Assembly (NCBI GenBank): GCA_003614735.1
Contig: KZ992490.1
Coordinates: 1 to 41,996 of the forward strand
From: Thamnocephalis sphaerospora
Taxonomy: Eukaryota; Zoopagomycota; Zoopagomycetes; Zoopagales; Sigmoideomycetaceae
Length of the DNA stretch: 41,996 bases
Direction of reading: 5' to 3'
Position 1 is the stretch's first letter, and every line of letters starts with the position of its first letter. Shown here piece after piece: positions 8,902 through 20,079 of the stretch. A program made the position numbers and the translations under genes. The notes under the pieces are model-generated. The model was not told where the DNA came from and searched no databases. It saw nothing but the letters and a program-made list of their open reading frames with translations.

Positions 8902-11900
8902 CTAGACGTCTAAAAAGTCCCATAGTATCAGCTGTGCATTGCGCTGGTGGACATCTACTAGACGTGGCCCAGCGGCCAGCACTGCCACGCGCGTATCGAC
9001 CGCAGGTGCCCAGGTACTAGGTACATTTTTCGGCAGCGGATCCGAGCGTATTAGTCCAATGCGCGTGCCGCCACCGATAAGATCCATCAGCCAGACGGGC
9101 GCTTTGCTGTCGCCGTTACTTGTTCGGCACACCAGTGGACCCAGCAACGGCGTGAGCAGCGAGCCTTCGGGCCAGTACATGTGTGCCTCATCCTGTGGGG
9201 CCGTGTTTTCCGCATCGCAGTGGTGCAAATCGCCAGCATTGCCCAAATGGCCCGATGGCGCCGCGTGTTTAGCGCCGTTCTCCGCCCCGCTATCGGCTGC
9301 TGCAGACCGTGGTGTACGCCGATCCGATTTCTTGGGTTTTCTGACTACAGAAGTGTCTTCCGCACGGCCATTTGCAACATCGAAAAAGAAGGAACGTCCC
9401 ACGTAATGCGCCGCGTAGATGGTCTTGTCGATCTGCGCCTTTGCTGCCTTTGAGGAAACGGGTGTGCCCGAGGCTGCGCCGTTAACCGACGCGGCAGTGC
9501 TTGCTGATGTGTTTTTGGCGCGGAAAGCATTTGTCGCGGATGAACTAGCGTCGAGCACAGCGCCATTCGAAAGACGCAGCATCACTGCGCGAGCCTGCCG
9601 GAGTAGCGTAAGTAGGATGGCGTTTGCCGCCGGAAAAATGGTGACGTTAAGCAACGGGCAGCCAAGACGCTCCCAGACCAACGCATTCCGCCGCAGATGA
9701 TGCACTGCCACCCATCCATGGTCACTCCAGAGCAGCGCGCGGTTCATATCGATGGCTTTGCTGTGCAACGGGACATAGCTTGTTCGTCGGTGATTGCTGA
9801 TGCCTTTAGAGGCGTACAGCATGCCGTGACCGATGAGCTGTGGCGCATATGCTGTCGGATTGCTGGTCTTGGCTAGCGTCAAAGGCGATGTAAACTGCCA
9901 CAGACGCCAGGAGACCCAGTCGCCTCCGGCCGCATCTGAGGTCGATGCATTTGTCCGGCGGTCTGCCTGGCCCTTTGCCGCTTTGGAAGCGCTGGTGCTC
10001 AAATGGTTGCATTGGTAGACGAATGCACGGGTCTCGCCGCCAGCATGCAAATGACTGGTGTCATCCGGACCAAAGGCTACCTCGCCTGGACAAAGCACGC
10101 CGCGGCCCACGTCGATTAGCTGCAGTGCACGGCCATTGTGCTGCGTGTCCATAGTGCTCGGCACCAAGATTGATAACCAGCGGTTAATTAAACGACATGG
10201 TGTTGCGTCGCCACGAACATTGATGGTGAAATGCGGCGCCAAAAGAGGTTCAGCAGCCATAGGCCGTCTGTGAAGGAGCTGGGACGCACGGCCAATGTCC
10301 CGCAGGCACCACACATGTATCTGCCGCATGGGTATGTCGACAAGGCTGGTCGTCGATCGCGCGGCACGTCCTTTGTTTGATGCTGTCGCGCACATCATGC
10401 GTATCATGTACCGATTATTCATCAACACGCGAACCACGCCGTTGCCTGCCCAGCCGTATTGGTCGGTCGCGCCTAGATCCATTTCCAAAGTATGCCAGAC
10501 ATAGCGTACACGGTCGTCCGCGGCACCATGTAAAGCACTTTGACCTCCTGCAAAAGTTTCATCGCTGTCGTCATCGTCATCGTCCTCTTCCTCGTCCTCT
10601 TCTTCATCATCGTCTTCCGCCGCCGCCCTCTTCTCCTTGTCGTTGTCGTCCTCCTCCTCCTCGTCCTCCTCCTCGTCCTCTTCGTTGGCGCTAATATCCG
10701 CAGATGCGCCACGGCTAGGCCGCTGGCGCTGCAGATCAGTGTTGCCGCTGCCGTCATGCTCATCGACGGGCAAGTTTGCATCATCCGTGTGCAGCGTCTG
10801 TTCCGACTGCGCATCCGCTGTTTTAGAAGACATGATCGGCGTCGATGATGTCTGAACGGTTTTCGCACGTTGTCGGCGTCTATGGCCATTGAGCTTGATG
10901 TCAAGCGCTTCCAGCCAGGAGGAAACAGAAGTCGGACTGCCGCAGTCGGAGCGCCGCCGCTGCTGATAGCGTTCTGAAGCCAGGTTGTTCACCGCATCCC
11001 CTGTAAGCTGGCTCATATTGTCACTGCCATCATCTTCGTGGCCGCTGTCGGTGTAGAAGCTGTATGGCGTATCCTTGCCTGCGGTGGTAGTGTTGGAAAT
11101 ACTGATGTAGCCGCTGTCTGCCATAGAGATGGGCGCCTTCAGGTTCGCGCGACGAGTTGATCTTGCCAGCAGAAGCTGCTCGGGCGGCTGGCGCCTACCG
11201 CAGCGCCGAATCTCCAGCAAGTAAGCTCGTGTGCCCACGTCCACCGCTATCCACCGGCCAAAGGCGGCGCGCACAAACACAGGACCGTGTGCGCCTTCGG
11301 GCAGTCCCACTAAACGACGCCGATACCGAGCCTGGCGAAGATTGGCCTCGGTACGAGCGCGTGCCCGGCCGGCCACCATCCAGTCAATCATAGTACGATT
11401 TGCCGTGCCACTGCTTTTGTCTGTCAGCCGATTGGCCAATCGTAGGCCTTCTCGAGGTTTTTGTAGGCGTGCGAACAGGGAAAGCGTGGCTACAGGCGGC
11501 GCTGGTGGCATTTTGAGATTGCGACTTTCTCTGTGTGTAGGTATGACGGCATCCAAGCCTGTTTCCGCCCGAGCAACACCGCCACTTGCCAAGCTGCTCG
11601 CTGGCGCTTTGCCTAAAATGGGTGGCGGTGGTGCAGCACACGTTACAGATGCTGGCGACGTATTTGAGGCCAAGGTGTCAGCCGGAACGCCGGGAAGAGG
11701 CGGGGTAGGAACTTGATGCGGCGCTTGCAGCAGACGGCCGACTTCATCTGCCAGCGAGCGACGACGTCGATGAATCAAACTCCGCTTCACCGGCACCTCT
11801 GGGCAAACTTGAGCGGAGTCGACGGCAGCCGTCTGGGCACACGGTTGAGATGGTGATGTCGCCTGCAACGCTGGCTTCTCACCCAACACGGGCATGTTGG

Positions 11901-12384
11901 CGGCACCCACCGATGATGCTCTGCTACGTACTGGCAGCGCCCGTGCACTGTCTCGCTTGCGACGGATGCCCGCCGAGCGCATTGCCGCCTGCATGCCTGC
12001 AGAGGGATGGCTTGATGCTGGCATCACACTTGGCTCGCTGCCACAGCGTGCAAGCGCGACAAATGGTGCATGCAATAATGGTCCAGCGTGCTCCTCCTTG
12101 GCACTGCCGCGCGTCTCCGCCGACCCTTCATAGCACAGTGCGCCAGTTCCCGGATCCGTGGCCATGTAGGCATCCAGAAACTCACGCTCGCGTTCCAGCT
12201 CGTTGGAAGCGCAGGGGAATCGCCATTCATAGACGCGGTGCCAAAAGCCGTGCTGATTGCGGGTAAGGTGCCAGGTGCGCCGGTTGACTTTTGCCAGCTG
12301 CACTCCGGTAGGCACGCCGGCAAGGCCTAGCAGGCGCTGGCGTGCATGGTCAGGCAGACGCGCCAGCAGGTCGTCCAGGTGCAT
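8902..12384 (-). CDS. Large F-box-like protein, 1160 residues, with acidic tracts
   Basis: A single uninterrupted exon from the ATG at 12384 (MHLDDLLARLPDHARQ); the frame above this has no ATG. Residues 1-60 look like an F-box: LDDLLARLPDHARQRLLGLA, then a VQLAKVNRRTW helix and HGFWHRVYEWRF. F-box proteins normally link a substrate to Skp1-cullin ubiquitin ligases. Residues about 80-400 are Ser/Ala/Pro-rich and disordered. Around residues 560-625 are two Glu/Asp runs, coded by GAG/GAC repeats (about 10565-10690). The C-terminal half has short beta-type segments such as IHVWCLRDIG, WRLWQFTSPL and LILWDFLDV, suggestive of a WD-like propeller, but no clean WD40 repeats are seen. A divergent promoter is shared with the YAR1-like gene. 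The substrate is unknown. Confidence 0.75.
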   Translation of the reverse strand: MHLDDLLARLPDHARQRLLGLAGVPTGVQLAKVNRRTWHLTRNQHGFWHRVYEWRFPCASNELEREREFLDAYMATDPGTGALCYEGSAETRGSAKEEHAGPLLHAPFVALARCGSEPSVMPASSHPSAGMQAAMRSAGIRRKRDSARALPVRSRASSVGAANMPVLGEKPALQATSPSQPCAQTAAVDSAQVCPEVPVKRSLIHRRRRSLADEVGRLLQAPHQVPTPPLPGVPADTLASNTSPASVTCAAPPPPILGKAPASSLASGGVARAETGLDAVIPTHRESRNLKMPPAPPVATLSLFARLQKPREGLRLANRLTDKSSGTANRTMIDWMVAGRARARTEANLRQARYRRRLVGLPEGAHGPVFVRAAFGRWIAVDVGTRAYLLEIRRCGRRQPPEQLLLARSTRRANLKAPISMADSGYISISNTTTAGKDTPYSFYTDSGHEDDGSDNMSQLTGDAVNNLASERYQQRRRSDCGSPTSVSSWLEALDIKLNGHRRRQRAKTVQTSSTPIMSSKTADAQSEQTLHTDDANLPVDEHDGSGNTDLQRQRPSRGASADISANEEDEEEDEEEEDDNDKEKRAAAEDDDEEEDEEEDDDDDDSDETFAGGQSALHGAADDRVRYVWHTLEMDLGATDQYGWAGNGVVRVLMNNRYMIRMMCATASNKGRAARSTTSLVDIPMRQIHVWCLRDIGRASQLLHRRPMAAEPLLAPHFTINVRGDATPCRLINRWLSILVPSTMDTQHNGRALQLIDVGRGVLCPGEVAFGPDDTSHLHAGGETRAFVYQCNHLSTSASKAAKGQADRRTNASTSDAAGGDWVSWRLWQFTSPLTLAKTSNPTAYAPQLIGHGMLYASKGISNHRRTSYVPLHSKAIDMNRALLWSDHGWVAVHHLRRNALVWERLGCPLLNVTIFPAANAILLTLLRQARAVMLRLSNGAVLDASSSATNAFRAKNTSASTAASVNGAASGTPVSSKAAKAQIDKTIYAAHYVGRSFFFDVANGRAEDTSVVRKPKKSDRRTPRSAAADSGAENGAKHAAPSGHLGNAGDLHHCDAENTAPQDEAHMYWPEGSLLTPLLGPLVCRTSNGDSKAPVWLMDLIGGGTRIGLIRSDPLPKNVPSTWAPAVDTRVAVLAAGPRLVDVHQRNAQLILWDFLDV

Positions 12385-13076
12385 GACGAAGGTGCGGAGG
12401 TGGTAACCGTGAACCGGAATGTCTGGCACCAAACAGGCCTTTGCAATGGACTTTACCAAGCGAGCCGACTAGTATGCGTAGGCACAAAGGAAAACAAGCA
12501 AGGTGAATTCTACGATAGCGACGGTGGAATCGCTTGCAAACAGCTCGAAAACAAACGAGACTAGGTGTGTACAGCGTCTGCTGGGAAGAATATGGTATAG
12601 AGTAAAGAGTAGGTGCGTGTGGGTGCCCAGAGAGAGAGTAAAGATGCACAGTTTGAAGGAAAGCAGTGGTGTGCTGATTTTACACTGAGCCATCTGGTCA
12701 AGCAGTTACAGGCGTCCAGATAAACACTTGCGGAGCACATTTGGTGGCGTACAGCGTTCTATGCGACCATGTTTAGCCGTAGTTTCCAAACAGGCCACCA
12801 TGCATCACCTTCACAGCGGCTGTTTCCGCACAATGGGATGCTGGGTAACTGCGTGTCCATCTTGCCAACCACACACCGTGGACCGATGGTATCGATAAAC
12901 TTGGATCCCTGTGGGAATGCAAGCATTGCACCTGCAGGCAACAGCCGCGTGCTTGCTTGCAAGGCTGGCCTTGTAGACTAATTTTGTCTAGGGTGCTTAT
13001 GGCATATGAGTGTACCAGGGAAACCAGCTTTGCTTGTTTTCTTCTTTTTCTTCTTGCATTGCGACTTTTTATTCCA
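12385..13076. promoter_or_regulatory. Divergent intergenic region, F-box / YAR1-like
   Basis: About 690 bp separates two genes that point away from each other, so both promoters should lie here. A long pyrimidine-rich tract (about 13030-13075, cttctttttcttcttg) precedes the YAR1-like start. A GA run is seen near 12631-12640. No TATA box is obvious. Confidence 0.45.
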
Positions 13077-13712
13077 ATGACTTTGGCAGCTGACCACGAC
13101 TTTGTTGAAGAGGCACTCGCCTGTGCGCGCTATGGCGAGACTGAGGAGCTGAAGGAGCTGCTGGACACACGGCCAAATGTGCTCGTGCATGGGCTGCGCA
13201 ATGCTAGTGGTAACACGCCATTGCACATGGCTAGTGCCAACGGCCATCTAGGTGCGAGCTAGCTGGTGCTGTCGCTACCGCCTACCGTAAGCATACGTAG
13301 GCTAATCCTGCCAGGTCGCTTGTTTGCGTGCAACAGAAGCCGTAGATTTCCTGTGCCAGCGGTGTACGACGGTGGACGCCGTAAATGCGCAGAATGGAGA
13401 AGGTAACACGCCGCTACACTGGGCAGCACTAAACGGCCACAAGGATGTCGTTGGCCGGCTGCTGGAAGCTGGTGCCGATGTAGCAGTAAGCAATTAGCAC
13501 GGCAGCCTCCGCCATGGAGATGCTCACCAAGCGTGACGTAGATACTAAACATCATGGGACATAGCGCTATGCTGGAGGCGCAAGCGCGTGGCCATGATGC
13601 TGTGGTTGACGTACTTCTTGACCACCTTGTGGTGGACGGCAATGCGGCAAAGGAGGAGGAGGAGGAGGATGATGATGCCGAAGAGACGATCATGGATGCA
13701 GAAGCTGCATAA
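13077..13712 (+). CDS. YAR1: Ankyrin-repeat protein, YAR1-like
   Basis: Exons 13077-13251, 13337-13485 and 13542-13712 give 164 residues. The introns are 85 and 56 nt, start GTGCGA and GTAAGC, and join in frame. The protein opens DHDFVEEALACARYGETEEL, has two ankyrin units (GNTPLHMASANGHLE and GEGNTPLHWAALNGHKDVV), continues LLEAGADVA, ILNIMGHSAMLEAQARG and VVDVLLDHL, and ends in a Glu/Asp-rich tail. The order of ankyrins, an xGHxAxxEA segment and an acidic end matches yeast Yar1, the chaperone that protects ribosomal protein uS3 (Rps3) before 40S assembly. Yeast Yar1 is about 200 residues, so this is slightly shorter. An in-frame upstream ATG (about 13000) would add a hydrophobic leader, but the tract looks like a 5' UTR. 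Family call good, orthology likely. Confidence 0.8.
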
Positions 13713-14104
13713 TCTTTTCGGCCGCTTTCGCTGGCTACTTTCGCTGGAGTGTACAGACGGCACAAGTGCGCGCCAACAGTGACGCAAGCATGAATGTAGC
13801 AGCAGCGTTAATAGCCGATACGGTGTTTCAATAGGCTCGTAAAGGCATATTCAAGTTGGCAGCCAATTAAAGAAAAGTCACCAGCTTCGACAGCGTGCAG
13901 TCTAATCGCGGGACAGCGATCTAGTGGACAGGTCATGGTAAATAAAGCTAAGGCTGACAAATACTATTGCTATAAGCATGAAATACGCAATGCAGCAGCA
14001 AAATAATGCTGGCAACGAAAAAAAGGTAATTGGTGGCAGTAGAAAGGACAACGGATGAGCCAGGGCAGGACTCGGGTGTGAGATGTTCAGTGTGCTTATC
14101 GTTA
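13713..14104. terminator. Convergent 3' intergenic region
   Basis: About 390 bp between the 3' ends of the YAR1-like and Uds1 genes. It is AT-richer than its surroundings (ttaaagaaaag, aataaagctaag, gaaaaaaagg) and plausibly holds the 3' processing signals of both. An aataaa sits at about 13940. Confidence 0.5.
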
Positions 14105-17100
14105 CTAGTGGCTGCTTGCAACGTATGCGTCCAGCTGCTCGAGCAGACGATCAAGGCCGCTTTCGTCGCTGACGACTAGCGAAAGTCGGCTGCGAAACTG
14201 GCTGCGCATGGATGGCCAGTTGGCGGTCGACACGGCAGACGGCGAAGTGGGTTCGTGGTGGATGAGACTCGAGTCCAAGTGAGGTGCCACGGGGGACGGC
14301 AGCGCAGACTGGTGCGTGGTTTGCCGCGGTGATGCAGAGTGTGTCGACATGGACGATTCGTCTGCGTGTCCGTGGGCCTGTGCGCTAGCATCAAAGGACC
14401 GCGACGCCAGTGCATGGCCATTCTTGAGCGCCGGAGGTAGCCCATCCAGCAGACCACTTGCGCTGTCCTCGCTGGTGAGCGAGCCATAGTGCGTGGCAAT
14501 ATGGTCGGTCAGGGCCATCTCGCCGGCTGTCCGGCCGTCATAGCCTGCCTGCATGCTTTGCTCCACGTTTGCATACGCGTTGGACGTGATCATTGCTTGC
14601 ATCGAGCTGTCGTTGGCTGGCACATGGGCCGAGTACGCCGTTTGATCTTCGTGCTCTTGATCACTATCGTCCACCATCAGCAGGCTGCGTTCGCGACTGC
14701 CGGGCATGGAGGTAGCGGTAAAGTACGAGTCGACCGAGCCAAACTTGAACTCGTCCAGCGACATATCAGCGGCGCTCGAGGCTGTGCTGGCTGTCAAGCC
14801 CATAGCACGAGCGGCCACGGCGGCCGGGTGACCACGCGGTGTCGCCAGATGCGCTGCATCGGTGCTGTCGTCCGAGTCAACGCCGCCGCTGTCATCGCTG
14901 TTGCGGTTCGAGCGAGTACCAAGGGCGGGCGAAGGCGTGCTCTCTGTGGTGTAGCTGAAAGTTTGATGCGAGTGCATGTCGCGTGACAACGTGGTCACCG
15001 TGATGGGCGGCGTCTGACGTGCCATCGAGGTGTTTGAGGAAGCAGCTGTCGGTCCCATGGTGTCGACAGAGAACGTGGCCAGGGAGGGTCCAGATGGCTG
15101 TGTAACCGACTCGGTAAAGCCTTGGCCAGCATGCATACCTTCCAGGCGCACGGTGTTATCGCTGTCGTTGTAGTATGCGTCGCTGTAGCCGTTTGTCTGC
15201 GACAGAGCGGTGGCGTCCGGTGAGACGCTGCGCTCGTTGATCTCCTGAAGCAACATGTCCTGCACGTGCTCCAGATCTGGATCGCCGCATGCGCTAATGC
15301 GGGCCGACGACGCAACGGTACCAGCATAGGATGGTCGGCGCGAGTTGACGCTAGCAGGGGCCGGAATCGATACTTGCGAGTTGCGCGATGCAGACGTGGC
15401 TATCGACACGCGCTCGCTGGCAGTGCCGCTGTTGCCGTGAAGGTTTGGCGTATTCAGGCGCTGGATGCAAGACAGTTCGTTGTAGACACGTTCGTGCTCC
15501 ATCATTAGCGTTTCCACACGCGACAGGAATCCCGGGAACGAAAAGCCTTGTGTGTCGTCGCCTTCGGGAAGATCGTTGTCAGCCGGCGGCAGCACTTCGT
15601 ACAGCTCCTGCAGCGGCGCTACAATGCTCTCCTGACAGAGTTCGAGGTCACGCACATCACGGCATGTCTCATCTAGCTGCTCGCGCAGATCTTCCGCTTC
15701 GTTTGTCCGCGCTTCCAGCTGCTCGCGCAAATGCGCCGTCTCCTCCTCCAGCGCGCACTTTTCCGCTTGAAGTGCAGCCATAGCTGCTTGAATCTCGGCA
15801 GACTGCGCAGTGGCATGACTGTCCTCGCGGCTCGACAGGGAAGTGTTGTCGGCGCGCAATTCCAACGACGTGTCGGCGCTTGGGTGCGGTTGCTCCATTG
15901 CCTGCTCTTCCAGCTGGCGGATCCGACCACGGTAGCCTTCCACCTCCTCCTGAACGCGACCCAGTCGCCGCAGCATTCTCGCCGACGTGCTGGGGGACTC
16001 TGAACCACGTGTGTGCATGTCGGGTGTCTGATCGCTGGCGCGCTCTATATCGGCCAAACTCTCACCGTCGGAAGGCAGGATCATGGAAAGGATGCGCTCC
16101 ACTTCGTGCACTTGGTAGCGTGCTTCAGCGGACGAGCTTGCCTCTGCTTCACACGCCCGCTTGGCACCTTCGGCATCGCAGCGCGCCTGCTCGAGCTCCT
16201 CGTTGGTCTCCATGAGCGCCACCTCAAGCTCTTTGATGCGCTCCTCGGCCAGCATCAGCGCGCGTGAGTGCGGGTGCATTGACTTGAGCGTAGCTCCACC
16301 CGCTTGACCGCCCTGCGCGGCTGCATCCTCAGCAATGCCATCCATCAGCGAGATGTCGGCGTCACTGAGGTAGACGGACGCCACGACCGACTTTCTCCGC
16401 CGCTCGCGCGCCGCCAGCAGACGACGGTTCATCTCGTCGACGCGCTTCAGGCCGGCACGCAGCACCGCTGACTGATGGCAGTTGAGCTGTGCGCGCACCT
16501 CGCTCACGCGGCTACTCAAACGCCACAGATCCAGCAGCACCTTGTCGACCTTTTCGTGCGCAATCTGAAGCTCATCCACCGCTTTGCGCTCAGCCCGCTT
16601 GTTCTTCTTGCTGCGGTGGAGCTCCAGCAGCGAGACAGCACAGTCGAGAATGCGCGCCTCTTTGGCATGCGCGTCGCGAAGAATACCCACGCGCGCCTGA
16701 AGCATCTTGTATTCCTACGTGAAACCAGCGCATGAGCGCCTCATGTTAGCCGTCTATCCGCGCCGTCTAGCTCGCTGTCACCGATACTTGCATCAAATAG
16801 CTTATTAAACTCGGTCGGCGGAAGAATCTTGTAGGCCTTGGTGTCGGTCAGCACCCGCATGATGGCATGCTGCGACACGGTGCTATTGTCGCCGCCTGCA
16901 GCTGCCATGGCAAGATTAATGGTCGCCTGCGAGCCTTTGCGCGACTGCGGTAGAGACTGAGGCGGTGAGGAGGTCTCCGACGTTTTCCGCAGCATGTGTG
17001 CGGGTGCTGACGGGGCCGGTGACACCACGCCACGCCTTTGTGCCACCGACGCTTGTTGGATAGTCTGGGCAGCACTGGCCAACGGTCGCGTTGCAGCCAC

Positions 17101-18462
17101 GCCTCCCGACATGCCAGTCTGCGTCGGTGTCATGGGTGACATGGGCGGTGGCGGGGACATGGGCGGCACAGGAGATGCGGACGACACGAGTGGTTTGGGC
17201 GGTGGTGGTGCGAGCACCGCCGGCACCAGCGGCGGTATAGGCGACGGAGCCAGCTGGCGAGGCGACGAAGGCAGTCGTGGCGACGCCGCATGGGTCGGCG
17301 AAAGTGTCAAGGGCGGCAAAGGCGAGTTGACATTACTGCGTGCGGTAAACGAATTCGACGAAGCTTGCTTTTGCAAGTGAATAGGCGGCGACTGCAATGG
17401 CGGCGGTGGCGGAACAAAGCTCGGCGTCCGTCTCGTATGCGATCGCGTGGCCTCCGCCTCGCCAACACTCAGCGTGCTGGCGCTATCACCGCTGTCCTTG
17501 CGATCAGGCAGCACCAAATGAGGCTGCGACACCGAACGTGGTAGACCAGCGTGGGACAGTTCATCTGGCTGTGCGTCGGGGTTATTACGCGGAGAGATGA
17601 GATGTGTTGGCAGCGGCGGCATCGGCTGCTTTCGATGGCTTTCTACGATGCTGTGCAGGCTTACTTCCAAGTCGGCGAGACTAGAAAGCGACCCCCTTGA
17701 TCCATGCGCCGATCTGTGTCCACGTTCGTCCTGCGACGGACTAGGGCTCTTTTGGCCGCGCGCCATCACCGGCATGGACACCGCTGAGTTTGCGCCCGAC
17801 GACGAACTTGGTGTGTGGCGACCTAGATCGGGCAGCGACGCCTGACCCGTTAGCGCCGACCGCGGTGCAGGCTTTGACGACATGGCGAATCCCTCCTCGG
17901 TCAGTGGCGACGCTGACCGCTTGGGATATTCAAAGTTGAGATTGGCATACATGTGAGGCCGGCTGTCGCCAGCGTCACTGCTATCACGTAGCGCCTGCTG
18001 GTAGCGGTTGACCAGCTGCGACTGTCGCTTTTCCGCAGCGGTCATGGCCGGTGGTGGTGGCGGCGGCGATTTCGCCTCGACCAATGATCCCGACGGCGCT
18101 GCCCTTACAGATCCAACGGGCGCTGGTGCTGTGCGTGCTTTGGCCAAATTGAAGTGCGCGGGCGGTGCGCTCGCGTCCGAGTGGGTGATGTGCATAGGTG
18201 CTGGTGGCGAGCGCGGAAAGGACCGGGCCACATTGCCGTTGGCCGGCGCCGAGGCCAGGATGGGCGGTAGCGTTTCCGCCGGTGGCAGCGGATGCACCAC
18301 GATGGGGCGCGGCTGCTTCTGCTGGGACTGCAGGTTAGTTTTCAGCCTAGCTGCAAGGCATGACCCGCCGCCAACGTGCGGCCGCATATGGCGTGGCTGT
18401 ATGCACGTCCGTTCACACACGGGGACGCCTACCTTGCTGGACCCAGTAAGTTTCCGCAGCAT
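14105..18462 (-). CDS. Uds1-domain ('up-regulated during septation') coiled-coil protein
   Basis: CDS: 18462-18433, 18327-16792 and 16714-14105 (1391 residues, all joins phase 0). The ATG at 18462 sits in acc-atg (MLRKLTGSSK). Intron 1 (18328-18432) has a clear branch and acceptor, ctaacctgcag. Intron 2 (16715-16791) is GC-AG: gcaagt...cacgtag with branch ctaac. Splicing yields LTDTKAYKILPPTEFNKLFD followed by EYKMLQARVGILRDAHA and AVSLLEL, which fits the fungal Uds1 domain: a conserved helical segment in proteins induced during septation. The first 500 residues are Pro/Ser-rich and disordered with polyproline (PPPPPPA, FVPPPPPLQSPP). After the domain come about 300 residues of coiled coil, then a Ser-rich tail ending in a short helix (LDRLLEQLDAYVA). 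Likely role in septum or cell polarity, by family only. Confidence 0.82.
16715..16791 (-). other. GC-AG intron in the Uds1 gene
   Basis: The minus-strand intron starts gcaagt, the usual form of GC donors, has a branch-like gctaac and ends cacgtag. It joins two phase-0 exons into one continuous Uds1 helix (FNKLFD|EYKMLQ). A GT donor inside the same stretch (gtgaca) breaks the frame. Confidence 0.7.
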
Positions 18463-18741
18463 GGTAGCAGCAGCCACAGTCAAATGTCTTGGCTGTATGT
18501 CACACGATGGTTGTCGATTCCAACGTAAAGGCGGGCGAGAAAGCAGGCGTAATAAATATGGCGCAGACGGGGAAAGCTACGCAGGGACACAGTCGCCACG
18601 CAGTAAAAAGAGTGGTGGTAATGCGGCGCTCTATCGGCCGTGAACACGGCAAAGGCGACGGAGCCTATGGTGCGCGCGTGCACGGGTGGCTAAACACGTT
18701 AGTTGGATGGCCGAGGCGACCGACGGTGGAGAGAAGGAGAC

Positions 18742-18757
18742 AGAGAGAGAGAGAGAG
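18742..18757. repeat. GA microsatellite
   Basis: An interrupted (GA)n tract within the Uds1 upstream region. Similar tracts occur at 20049-20079 and 26580-26597, with the CT form at 26752-26772, always in intergenic DNA. Confidence 0.8.
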
Positions 18758-20048
18758 GACAATCACAAACGAGGAAGCGTTGGGTGGAGGCCTGGTGGGC
18801 ACACCCACACCGTAGGCCCATTATGTGCAAGCTAAAAGCGAGCAAAGCACATACATATTAGGCCATGAAGAGAGAGACGGGCGTGCTGGCACGGCGGCAC
18901 ATGTACCACCGCCACTGGCAGCCAACGCCGAGATTGAACTGGGACTGATGCATGCATTGCCGAGCAGTTCAGGGATAAGGAGGCGTTGGCGGAGAAAAGT
19001 AGTCGCCTACTTCACTGCCAAGCGCTAAGCTCGACTTCAGCATGCATCCACCACGGCTGGACCACGTACAAGGCACCGCACGCATGCGACATGGCGGACG
19101 TGGCGGCTTCAGCTGCACGGTCACGATCATGCGCGTAAAGCACATGCGCCAGGTGACCATTCGGCATGCAAGGCGGCACAAGCAGGTGGAAGGGATGGCG
19201 GTGGTGGTAGTGCCACGGCAACACATACGGATAGAATGGTCCCACAGCTGGGCGCACTTACCGCTAGAACGCAGACTAGGCCACGTCGCCGGCTGCTATA
19301 ACAATAAGGAAACCGAGGACAGACGACGGCGACGACGACAACAACGGTGGTCGGGTGGACGCACCGCCGCGTAACGTGGCCGACAAGGACCGAAATACCA
19401 ATTAGCAAGACAAGGTAGTACGGTGCGCACACGCCTGCAAAGGACAAGGTAACCGGGAACGAATAGATAGCGACAATAGTAGTAGCAGCAGCAACAACCA
19501 GACGGTTACCACAGCAAAGAGCAACAATGAATAGCAGCAAAGTTGTCGTCGTGGAAAAGCGGAGCACGTCCGCCAAATGGTTCGGAGCGCGTAGGAAAAG
19601 AAACAAGCGTGGAACGTCTGATCCGCCCGGTGATGGCAATATCGACCGATCAGACAGCGCTATTGTCGGACGCGGAGCGGCAAATGGCGGCGAGTGTCGC
19701 ATGTGGCCACAGTGCCGACGAGGCCAGGCCAAAGCGGGGGGCAGCGATCGCCGGATATGGCGACAGGACTGCATCAGAGGACATGGAGGTGGCACATCTT
19801 GCAACTCGTGCTCACATGGCATCGACGGTTGCCAAGGTCGTTTGACCAAAACGATCTGGCTAGCTGCGAACAAAAAGGCCAGCCTGCACACCTGTGCTAG
19901 TCAACCGAGAACCTGTGGCGGCACATGATGTTGCTAAAGGGCGGCTGGATGCTGCTTGGTGTTTGGGGAAGTTGGCTGCCGCCCAATGCGGTAGAACCCG
20001 CGCGTTACCAATAATCACTCGGGCCAACCAGAGAGTGAGCGAGCACAC

Positions 20049-20079
20049 GAGAGAAAGAAAGGGAGAGGGAGAGAGAGAA
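20049..20079. repeat. GA-rich tract
   Basis: A purine-only run of GAGA and AAAG units, about 560 bp upstream of the small secreted peptide gene. Confidence 0.8.

Noticed and set aside
8317-8913. 198-codon plus-strand frame (first ATG at 8326)
   Set aside because: One Ala-rich hydrophobic stretch and a Lys-rich end but no recognisable domain; Cys/Arg/His-rich composition typical of a chance frame. Could change with transcript data.
19127-19891. 254-codon minus-strand frame
   Set aside because: Composition is dominated by Pro/Arg/Ser/Leu/Val, with no domain and no good start context; lies in low-complexity intergenic DNA.
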